Assembly (NCBI GenBank): GCA_964020085.1
Contig: OZ026600.1
Location: 34,848,705 to 34,912,704 of the forward strand
Reading direction: 5' to 3'
Source: Micromussa lordhowensis
Taxonomy: Eukaryota; Cnidaria; Anthozoa; Scleractinia; Lobophylliidae
DNA length: 64,000 nt
Made by a program: the position numbers and the translations under genes. Positions 11,401 through 23,400 of the stretch are shown here, in pieces. Every line of letters begins with the position of its first letter. Positions within the stretch are counted from its first letter, which is position 1. The notes under the pieces are model-generated. The model ran no database searches. It worked only from the letters and a program-made list of their open reading frames with translations, and was not told where the DNA came from.

Positions 11401-14400
11401 ACACAATGAAGTCTTGGGAAGAGATCTTTCGCGGTTAAAAATGCTTTACAGTAAACAATTTTTACGCGTAATGGCTAAATTTTAGGCCTGTGTTACGGCT
11501 ATATAACGGTTAACCCCACTGAGACTCTGTCATAAACATGACTGCCAACTGCCAAGGCCAGGAAACGTTAAGTCCCACAAACTCAATCTGACTCCTGGAA
11601 ATGGCTAGCCTGCGTATCAGACTTTGAAGGTAAGGTTCAAGTGAGGAGCAAATGGGGGGAAAGCAAACAAAACCTCTCCTCTTCTCCTCTCTCTTCCATT
11701 CAAACTGTTATACGATTTCGTTACGTCACCTTAACAATTCACTAAGACCCACTAATCCTCTTAGGTGTAGGGAGGCACAGTGAAACAGCTTTACACTTTC
11801 GGCCAGGAATAGAAAAGTCATAAGAACATGGGGCCACCTACCTAAGTCTGAATTTCTACCATCTTCTCTGGTCGCTTACTCTCTTGGGAGTAAGTTTCCA
11901 TAGGAGATGGATGATATTCAGCCGGATATAAATAATATGAAATTGATATTTAGAGAGGAAGCCACATCAACCTTAGTTGGATTTCATGCGGGTCATCTAT
12001 CTGGATGGAACTGGAATTCGGAAATGTTGGTTTTTCAGGAGGAAGGAAAACCGGAAAAACTGGAAAAACCCTCGGAGCAAGGCGAGAACCAGCGACAAAT
12101 TCAACCCACATATGACGCCAGGCTGGAATCGAACCATGACTGCATTGGTGGGAGGCGAGCTCTCTCACCGCTGCGTCAACGATGCTGGCTCCCCTATACG
12201 AAGCCGGAATGGCTCAAAAAATAAAATGTTCTTTTCCATGCAAGAATGTTTATGGGAGACTATAGAAGAAATATTAACTTGACAAACGGGCGAAAAATGT
12301 GATGTCTATAGAAAAATTCGCCAATCAACTAATTGTTTTGTTATATTGTTACAACTTGTCTGTCATCACTTAGAAAATTAAGGTATCAACACGTACCTCA
12401 TCTGTGTCAATTCCTTTGTTCATTGCCCACGTGGACATGAAGAAGTCTATGGTCCTTGTAGCGAGTTGGGTTGGCAGCTTGTACAGTTTACTAAACTGCT
12501 TCATGTTGTCGATGATCGAGTGGTACTTAGCGGTGTTTTTCTGCGCTTGTTGAAGTATTGCCGAGACTTGGCCAAAAATTAAGGAGAAAAGGATCGCTAA
12601 AAAAAAATTTAGTGTACAAATGTCAGTTAATGTGAAAAAGTGAAGAAGTACCGGCTGGTTTCATTCTACTCTCAAATAAAAAGAAACTAAAGCCACAATA
12701 ATGAAAATATGAGAGGGATTACCTCTCTTATACTCTTCATGCTCTCTTTTGATTCCGAACATTTTATAACCTCCCAGATCGTACGCATCTCCCACGTGGT
12801 TTTCGTGGGAACCCCCCCCCCCCCATAGGATCCTACAGTGACTTCGTACACACAGACAAAGCAAATATTGTCTCACCTCCCAATAACATAGTGATGCAGC
12901 CAAACAGTTTCTCAGCTGTTGTGTTGGGCGCGATGTTTCCGAACCCGATAGTCGTAAGGCTGGTAAGTGTGTAGTAAAGAGCTGACACGTACTTCGAAGG
13001 AATGGTAGGGCCAGTTTCCGGATCAACGGATCCATTCTTAATCTGGTAAGGCTCCCCAACGGTACGACCCAGAACCTGCAGCCAGCCGTGAGGCTCGTAT
13101 TTGTCATAACCGGTAGCGATTAAGTAGAAGATGCAAGCCATCCAGTGAGCTACCAGACAGAACGAGAGCATAAGAAGAAAGAATGTGGACGCTCCATACT
13201 CCAGGTATTTATCAATCTTCCTTGCCACCCGTCCCAGCCGTAGAAGACGAAATACTTTTAGAAATCCGAGCAGGGTTGTGGCGTTCTAAAAAAATATCGA
13301 ATAGACAACAAATGAGCACAGTGCAATACCACACTTAAAATGCGAGATATTCATACGATATCATAATTATATATATATGCATCGTGGTTATAAAAGTAAA
13401 GTAAGAATGCCATGTCACTGTCTTTAAAATTCGGTAAATTAAGGTGAATAAATACCTCTTACTAACCGAGTTCGAGGTCCGTACTGTAAGTTATGGCCCG
13501 AGCTGTGTTGTTTTTATTCGATTTAAGGCCTATACGCGCGAATTAAGTGCATGGGCTCTAAATCAAAGGGGTAAAATCTCAGTCCGTAAGTTATACAGTA
13601 CGGATTGAGAAGATGAAGTTTATTAGTAGGATATTTGTTATATCTCTACTGTGTGAATGACGAGTTAGGGGAATCATTTCTATTCACACGGCACGGCTTC
13701 AAACGACACACCTCGAAAGCAAAACGAGTCATTTCGTAAAGTCATGACCACGATTTAATACACAATTTAATGTAAAAGAAATTTTTAACTTTTACTTGCT
13801 ATAAAAGTTAAGAACACTTGGCGAAAAGCACGGAACATTTTGGCAACAAAAACAGGTTAAATTTTATCGAGCTGCACAGTGGAATGCAGGCCGCTAAACT
13901 GACTAATCACAGCGCGAGTGCTAATTAATGAGATGAGACATATATTAAAGTTAGATAATCATAAAAAGACAAGGACAGAAAAGCAGTGTCCGAGTCGAAT
14001 TAGGCTCCAATCAACACTAAAATTGAGGAAAGTGCGAACGTCTAAAACACTGGGAGCTTCTTCCAACTGATCGCCATACAGTGTTACTAACTTCCGTCCA
14101 GTTTGAGAATTTGAAGGTATATCAATATCTCTTAGGTGATGATTTCCTTTAATCTCATCACCTGTATGTCTGATAATGTATTGGTAATCTAAGGAGAAAC
14201 AAGAAGTTGGTCACTTGCATGGTAAGAGAACTCACCGTGTCTGAATCCTTGGTTATATAAGCTAGGACGCCATAAGGCAGCGACGAGACTAAGTCCAAAA
14301 AGAACCAACTCCGCAAATAATTCCACCGTATCATCTTTAGATCATCAATCACCTCGCCATCTTTACCCACATAGGTGGTGTGAAAGTTGAAAGCAATGTC

Positions 14401-17400
14401 GGCAAGAAACAGCCAATCAACAAACAGGTCAAGGATGGACACGGCCGTGTGTTCGAACTCGAAGCAAACAAAGAAAGGCACGGAGATGGTTGTGTAGAGA
14501 GTCAGGAACAAAATTATCCAGTCCCAGGTTGTTTTGAAGGTGGTGTAGTGCAGAATCACTCTCGGTGGAGTATGTGGTACGTCAAGTTTGTAGTCTGGTA
14601 ATAATTCATCATTCAGGGACATAAGCTGAAATCAATGATCATGAAAACGCCAGAGAATTAGAATTATTTGTTGGTCAGAAAGCATTCCGACTTAATTTGT
14701 TTTTACAAATTTATTTGCAAATTTTCCCAACGGATGTGGCTGGCTTTTTACAGCAAGATATATATTCGTAATATGTCAAACTGGAAAGACCGTGTTTGAC
14801 CACATTTGCAAACACCGAGTTGAGAGTTCAAAGAGCTTTAACAAGCGTCGAGGTGTTTGGAAATGTGGTTAAATACTGTCTCGAGTATTTGATATGCGTT
14901 CTCAATAGAAAAAAACCTAAGGAGTAAAAGGAGAAGCAAAATCGTCAAAATCTATGCCAATAGGCCATTTTCGAATTACCTTGAGCCTCTTTCTCAAAGC
15001 GAGTCTTGTTACCCATCCTTTCATATGAAAATTATATTGCATTCACATGCAAATTAAACTCATTTTCATATGAATGGTTGTGCACCAGGCCTCGCTTTGA
15101 AAGAGAGGCTTTAGGTAACTCGGAAATGGTCTAATAGACCGGGTATCCAAGCCTCCTTCACGATTGTGATTTTCTTTGTTTCAACTTGATGAATTATTAA
15201 TGAGTTTGAGAAATATTTGTTAAGAACCCCTCAAATTTTATGGCGGTTTTTTTCGCCTTCCAACTGCTACATTTCGCTTCATGTTGAATTTTACCGTGGA
15301 AAGTTGCTCTGTGCACGGAAGGTACCCTTTGATCAGTTTGATTCTGACCGCTAGCACAAAGATGATAGGCCTGCTTTTCCTATTGAATGTGACGGGCAAT
15401 AAACATTATCCCAAGACTTAAAAAGATTTAATTGCTCGCGCAAGTTTATAATTTTCGCTGTTACGTGCTTTAAAGTCACGTGCTTTGAAGCTCGCAACCC
15501 GAACCGGATTTGCGATCAAAGATCAAGCTTTTATTAACATTTCCCCTCCCCCTCGAACGAAAGTTGACAATTAACTCTTTCAATCTTTTCATTCTGTGTA
15601 CTTTTGTTTGTTTTTATAGTTGATAGTTTCAATCCTTCCTTCTATTCAACGTTAAAACAAATAAATGCAGAAACCTTTGAGTTGTCAAGGGAGTTTTGAA
15701 CATTTAAATCACAAAAGTCGTTGCGTGGGTAAAACGTGCTAGCTTTTAACAGTGTTTACAGAAAGTACTGGCGAAATCATTGCCAGCAAAATTGTAATCT
15801 CAGTTGAAACAATCACATGTATACTCATTTAACTCTAGGGAGCCCCGTTCAAACATTTTAACTTCCACCTTTAATTCATCAGACCCTAAATTAAATGATA
15901 ATTTTCCATTACAGTACGGTATTTGGCTGAAGATTTACTTGCAATTTATCGTAATAAACGTCCGTTACTCCAAAAGAGAGACCAGTATAGCAAAGGTTTT
16001 ATTCGAACAATTATAATTATTATTATCATTTTCCTGTTTTCATTTCAGATAAAATGGCAAAATATTTCTTCAAATTTCCTTTTTATTGTAATACATCCCG
16101 AATTTCTCTTTGGTTTAGTAGCGATGTCCAAGCTTCGAAATGTTTTGGCAATTTTATTCGTCCATGCAGGATAATAAAACTGATCTGGAATTTAAAGTTC
16201 AACCAGAAAGAAGCGACTAAATATAAAAAAAAGTTACAAGACGCCGAGTTGTCAAGATATAGTCGCTCTTAAAATTACGTTTTTGCATCTCAGTGTACAA
16301 AACTAAAAAAATGTTTGAGTTTTAATATTTTAACGCAGAGTAAACGCTCATAAATACTCACCCGTGAATCTTTGTGTCGACAGGAAGTTGTCGCATTTTC
16401 CTCAGGTTTTACGCGAGACATTTTCCTTTATATTGTTTGTAGACACAGTCTCCCAACGACATGAGTTGTGACTCTGTTTCTCCGAGTTGTTTTACAATCA
16501 GAATAAAATAACCTTATTGCGGCAATTGAGCGTCGACCGCGGCAGTTGAAAATTGCGTTTCGTCCATGCAAGCTGATTGAAAAACCCTGTCAACTTTTCT
16601 AATTACCAAATGGGCGTCCCCTACTTTGAAATTCAAAAATCTTCTCTACCTGAGCAAAATGATTACAAAAAAACTACTTGGGTAAACAAGGACGCCTTTT
16701 ATGTTGGGAAATCTACAAACAACACTTATCTGAAATGCTTCAATTCCGTTTCGCTGGAAAGGTCTTGTCACATACGCACAAAATAATTTGGCTTAAAAAC
16801 AACGATGAAGCATCGTTTTTTTTCGCTTGGAATACTTAACTTTTGGCTTTAAATACTCTGAGTTTTCACACATTTATTTAAGTAAGCTTTTCTGGAGATT
16901 ATATGTCTTAATAATTTAGAGTTTACCCCGGAGGCAGGTGCACCAGCTCGCTGCATGAAGAGTGTTACGTGCAATTAATTCAAATTGAGGAAGGCAGCAC
17001 TTAAAAATAATCACAAAAAATTGCTGGAAAATTGTTTGTCATGCTAGATCTTCCTTTTCCACTCTCGTAGCAAAAGGTCTACTAAAATGTTGACTGACAA
17101 CTTGGAGACATGAAAGCGCACGTCTTGAGTATGGCTCGAAAAAATTGAAAATTGTTTGCTTCTACTTATAACCTCGAAAAAAACATTGGCAAACATGACA
17201 TTTTAAAGCGAAAAAAAGGCATTTTTTCCCATAAAAGCGTTGCGCTTACAACTTCGTGGAACCTCCAAGGTGTTTCTTTCATGTTACCCAGCCTATAATG
17301 GCTGATTTTCAAGCTGGTGATTCTTATCTGCAGTGATGCAGATGATATCTCGTTTAGTGCTCTGCAGTGATGCTCTGGTTCTGACATTTTAAGTGTATGA

Positions 17401-20400
17401 ATTTTCTGAATTGTATTTTGTACTTTGCTTTCTACTTTGAATTTTAATGAAGTGGAATGAAAGCTAATAGAGGAATAATAAAGGAAGAAAAATAATAGCC
17501 ACCACCAAAAATATTACCTCGATATGTGAAAACGTATATTGGAACACACGAGTTCTGTAACTGACGGGCGCGCGCATAGTACATTTCAGCACGGATTCGG
17601 GTTTAAATTTTTAATGGCTACATCTCTAGTTTACTTCGGAACCCAAAAGGTCAATAATCTGAAAATCTGCATCAGAATAAAGTATAAAGTTTGAAATAAA
17701 GAGGGCCACACAATTCGCTACTACGGCGGGAGCTGGTTAAAACAAATTTGAGCACACCCCAACCAATAGGGTGAGATATTTTTTAAGGGTTGAGAATTTT
17801 CTTAGAATTTCTGATGTCTCCTCGCTAGCTTAATCCCCTCCCCTCCCATCCGGAGCTACCTGCTTGTCACCGTAACTTGTCACCGAAACTGATAATAGGG
17901 AAACTGACCGATTGATGTTGTCCATAGTAATTACATTATAGTCTTATCAAATCAGAAAGGTTTTGTCTGCAGCAAAACGTGATATTATTTACAACCCATC
18001 TTATCATTTTTTGCTTATTTCGTATCCACGACGGTTCAACGAAAATGTGGAAATCAAATCAACAAGTAGTTCTACTCACACTGCTGATTTGCTGAGCATT
18101 TCTCTGTGTCGATGTCTTCTGTTTGAATGCGACAAGAACTGATTTGTGCCGTGTGAGAGTTTTATTCAGTCGCGCCCAGCCTTTCGGTCCTCCATTGTCT
18201 AAAATGCACAAAGCATAAACATTAGCGCGTTGCAGACTGACTTTACTGGACTTAACAGAGTTCCTTTGTGATTGGTTCATTTGGGGTTTTTATATGAAGT
18301 GGTAGACTACTAATCCTTGAAGGAAAAAAGATGGCGGATGTACATTATACCACAACACAATGCGAACCTTACACAGCCTTACAAAGTAAAAGGAAAGCCA
18401 TAGTCTTGCAATATTTGTCCCTGGGCTTGCGACATAGCGTATGTTAGGTTTGAAGATGTTAGAACTTTTGTGAGCGTTGTTGTTAATTTGTACCAGTCGC
18501 CTTGTTTTTCCTACGGAGGATTACCAAACGTTGTAGATCCCGCCCAAATCCTTCTCATGATGCAAGCGAAGACTTGAGTGATGCACGGAACTGGGCCATC
18601 AGATAAACAAATGTTTCCATGTTGCCGTGCGTCTGTTTAATAATAGATCACAGATGGGGCAAAAAGTGGAAAGAACAAAAAAGGGACAGGCGAGGCGATA
18701 GACCAGTGTGTCAGAGAGTTACTGTGAGAGTAAATATTCCTTCCCACGGACAACCTGTCAACACCTGTAGGGCTCGAGAACATTAGATTTCCGAATCGCA
18801 AAATCGCCCTTGTATCCTGATCATTACACCATCAAAAATGCCATAGTTAATACTCCACATTCAGTTCCACAAATTGTAACAGGTCGCTCGCTATTATAAA
18901 AGTGCATGAGATTACCGCCCCCCTGTCTTGTCATTATTTATACATCAAGACTCACAGTCTTTTTTCAAAGAAGAGTTACATGTTTCCAACAGTTTCCACG
19001 TTTGTTCTAAAAACATCGCATACAATTTTTAATTAACAGAGCAGGCATGTTTACATCATTAATCGTATACATAACCAAATTCTTGATCGTGATTGGTTCT
19101 CTGTGCACCTATTTCGAGAATAATCGTGCTCGTAATTTCAAATCGGCCTCACACTGTGCGCTCATCCGATTTTGAAATTACTCGCCCGATTACTTCCTGA
19201 ATTGTACACTGCTCAAAATAAATATGAAATGCAAGGGACCAATTTCAAAGGGAAATACAAAAAATTAGCCTTCGTGGCTCACGTTCTCCAAATACGCAGA
19301 CCTTGGTCAAATCACGTTGTTGTTTTGCAGAGGACGGTTATGAAACAGTACAAAGATCTATTGAACACTTGCACAGCCATGGTTTTGCTCATTATACCTT
19401 CTGTTTGGTGGCGTTCTCGTTGCCGTTGCTGTGGTGGTTTCCTTAAGCTCCCTATGGCCAATTTCTTCGCAATACAACTACCACAATTCCCTACAGGGGC
19501 TTCTCATAGAAGGAATTGGGGATTTGTTATGTCACGTCACGAGGCGTGTGAATGCAAACTTGACGTTAAGAGAGAGTAGTTTAGTGTGAAGTAAATGTCA
19601 TTACCTGTGCCCACTATTGGATCCTTGTATTCTGTGATGTCTTTTAATGTGACGAGAAACAACATCACTTCGCCTTTCTCGTTCTTTATTGGTCCAAGAT
19701 GAAAAAGAACCCACATTGCTGTGCCTGAAAAATAACATAAGCAAACGATTGCATAATTGAAATCTTTAGCCGGCAAGAGTGTTACTTAGACAAAACGTTA
19801 ATGATTATTTTGGTTATTATTTTGCTGAAAGCCCTTTCGTCTGAGGATAATAAACCTTACTGTCAACATCTAACTGCCATTAGTTATCAAACACGTTCCT
19901 GATCGAGCCAACTGATAAATTAAGGTGGCTGGCGACAGTTTCCAGCTCGGAGGGAGTTCAGAGCCACCTTAAACCTTCGAAAATAGCATAGCAAGGAGAG
20001 CGAATAATCTGATTGTTTTTAACCTCGACCAGCACATTAGCTAAATCATCTCCATTCAAACCACACACGCTAGGCTACTCTCAACAGAATGTATAGTGAA
20101 AAGCGCGGAATGATATTTATACTAAAACAACAAAGTTTTCCTCAGAAAAGTACGTTATGTCAACCGCCTTCTTAAAATTAATATTTTGTACGCCAGCGTG
20201 CCTATGTTTGGATAAAGACCTTTAGCTGAAGTAAAGGCGGACTTACCGTCTTTTTTGTATGCAATAAACTCTTTTTGGATCGCAGTCTTTGTCTGCAAGG
20301 CATTATGGAGCTCTCTAATAGTCTCAGGGTCTGTCTGCTGACCATACAGGAAACTGCAATCGCAGTTCTTTTTCATAACTTCTGCTCGTGTAAAACCCGT

Positions 20401-23400
20401 AAACTTGCAAAACCCATCGCTTGAGTACACGATTGGGTTCTCTATAATTTGAGCGTTTCCAAGAACGAATAACGAGTCTGCAACGAAAATTGATATTCAG
20501 TTATCCACTCATGTTGTTTGTAATGTTAGATTTTTAAAATCACTCTGGCTTTATGGAACACGGTACCATTAGATTTACACAGCTATTTTCGTAGCGTCAG
20601 CTTTCTATTTTAAATTGTTTTATTTACTCCTCTAGTGAGTTTTAGTGCGCGCATCCCTTGACCAGGAAAGTTCCAGAATTTAAACAGCGATCTTAACTTC
20701 TTGAAGACCATTTTAATTTTATATCAAGCCTATCGTTCTTTTGACTCATTACTGCCAAAAACAAATGTAGTCTCCTTTTACTAAGGCTTCTAGGCCATCA
20801 ACTTACTAAAGTCACCGATGTGCTATATATATATAAACTTTTCGAGGTCAAAGGTGTTTTGCTGGGACAACTTATGATGGGCCCGACCTATCTCTTTTCT
20901 AGTAGCCTCAACGGTATTCGATAATAACTGACCACGAGGAACAGAAGAGTGCACTGGAAACCTTTTACTAGAACCATTTTTTCTAGAATGTTCTTTGATT
21001 TCAACAAATCTTTTCATGACAGTAGGGTGTCTGTTTAAACGGCTGACAGAAATGGAAAAAAGTCAAGGAAAATATTGCAAAAAAACAGCCGGTGATTTTC
21101 AAGGATCACAGAAAATTATTTGTGATTACATTTTAGAGACGGCTTCTGAACTATGAAATACAATTACTTCCCTTATATACTACCATCACTTCCTACTTCT
21201 ATGAAATGAACTTTTACGACAAGGTATAGTGCAACAAAAAGCTGCCATGACAGATGTTCCGAGTTCGCAATCGAATGTCCGTGAAAACTAATTATCTTTT
21301 CTGCACGTAAATAGCAATAAGCTTTAATTCAACTCAGTCTACAGGATCTCATCAGAGTCAATTTCGCATGCATGCAGTAGGCATGATCTACACAATAGAG
21401 CCAGACAAAATGTCTGTAAGAGGAGTCTGTTAATTTTGTTTTGACGCAGGAAAAGAATAATTCCTGATAAATTCTCCCTATGCGATAACGCGGTTATGGA
21501 AAATTTGTTGACAATAAGAGAGGCCAGTCATTTTCCGCTAAGAAAGCTCTAGCTACTTCACCCACATCTCTTTTAAACCTTGTTGTCCAATATTGACCTC
21601 GCCGTGTTAAAACTGGCTCAAGATCTTTCTTCTGTCTGTTATCTTTAATCTCTTCCCTCCCCATTCCCATGAGAAGGCCAATCCAATCTCTGATCACGAA
21701 GAGTTAACTAATAATATGTTTTTCAAATTTCCCGTCTCACACAACATATTTTAATTTCATACATTTTGTTTATCGATCTTGATTTCATCCGTCACAGTTT
21801 TCTTGTCAACAGCGAAGATGGTTTTCTATGAATACAAATTATCATTACTTATCTCCTTACAGTTCTTTCAATGTTGTTTCTAAGAATTTAGTGATTCATC
21901 AAAACAAATATCTTCAAGTTGGCGATTTACTCTTTCTTCTTCGCCTCTTTAGGCGCCCTATTTCTATAACTGTGTTTTTTTATCATTTTTCTTAAAAGGA
22001 GAAACTGGACCTTCACACTCTTCTAGAACGAGTAAACTCTGTTTAAGGACAAATTTTTCCTAGTTTAACCCTTCGAGAAAGAGATGCGATTTTTGCAGCC
22101 TGTGTCAATTATTTGCGCTATTTCGCCAGAATGCGCGGGCGAAATTCTGCCAGTTAAGCAGAGTGGGATTTTTCAAATAGTCCAAACACGAAAGTTTCAC
22201 CGTTTCGGTGGAACAAGGCTGTTGCGGAAAGAAATGTTTTCGGCGTTGCTAAACGGTTAACGGATGTTTCCGACAAGATATTTCCGTTTCAATACTTCCG
22301 TCGTTCTGTTAAATGTTACGTAATGACATGAAAATGTCAGTGCGAACTGAACTCGGCAAGTCATTCCAAATGTTTGTAATTTTTTTTCGGACATTTCGAA
22401 ACTATCGGCCGTAACCTAACAACTGGAAACTTGTTTAAAAACGGGGAAATAATTTCCAAGTATTCTATCAAATTAAACCTACCAATTTTTTCCACATTTC
22501 ACATTTCTGGAGGGGTAAAATGGGTATATATTCTTTTTATAAACTGCATCTAATAAAATTTTTTCGTATACACTGTCGTCATGAAAGACTGCTTATATCA
22601 AATAGCATATTAATTTTTTAAGAAACAACCGCCCGATTCCATTCAAAGTCATCAGTTTATCTCAAGTGAATATTTGACAGACCAATTGCTCATAAGCATA
22701 CGTTTATCTAAAATTAAATTTGGTCTTGCAAACGCACAGAAACGATATATCGATAGCATATGCGTCATTTAGTCACTATGGTAAATATTGAATGAACACG
22801 CGTACGTTAAATATTGAACCAGATATTTCCTGATGAAAAACGTCAAATTTACCAAAGTTTGGATGAGTAGGTGGTGAAAGGCGTCAAGCTTCCACCAACG
22901 TCTGTAAATGCAAAATAGCTCAAAATTTCGAAAGGGTGATATGAAGGGTGCTATCGCCAAATTTAATATCCTATTTCTAGTTGTAATATTTATTTTTAAA
23001 TCATGCATGGGTCTGAATTTCTAAATTCGTGATGTGGAAACGGAGGCTAGAAATTATCGATTGTCACAAAGCGTCACCAGATTTGTAATACCATACTTTC
23101 TGACCTCAGTTTGTACATGCAAGTTTGAAAGGGTCTGGCTTTTAAACCCTGCTTCAAATCATTCATTCAAAAGTTTGGCTAGTTTACCTTTACAGACTTT
23201 GACAGATAGCTTTAGCCACACAGAATCACTTCAAAAACGATAACTTAAGGGCCGGGTATAAATTATACACAGTATCTAATTTTATGTGTCAACAAAGGCA
23301 AAAATACCCGTGGAAAACCAGCTTCAGTGCTAACCAACTTTATTTCATCGAATAACAAAATTAGATATACACATTTATTTTCTTAAATATGTTAATATTG

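Noticed and set aside
12661..13107. 148-codon minus-strand open frame overlapping the pore exon
   Set aside because: It is the wrong reading frame of EAG exon 6 plus intron; the real frame carries the TIGFGN filter.
20823..21017. 64-codon minus-strand frame as an extra EAG exon
   Set aside because: Exons 1 and 2 join in phase without it and the sequence has no EAG-family similarity.
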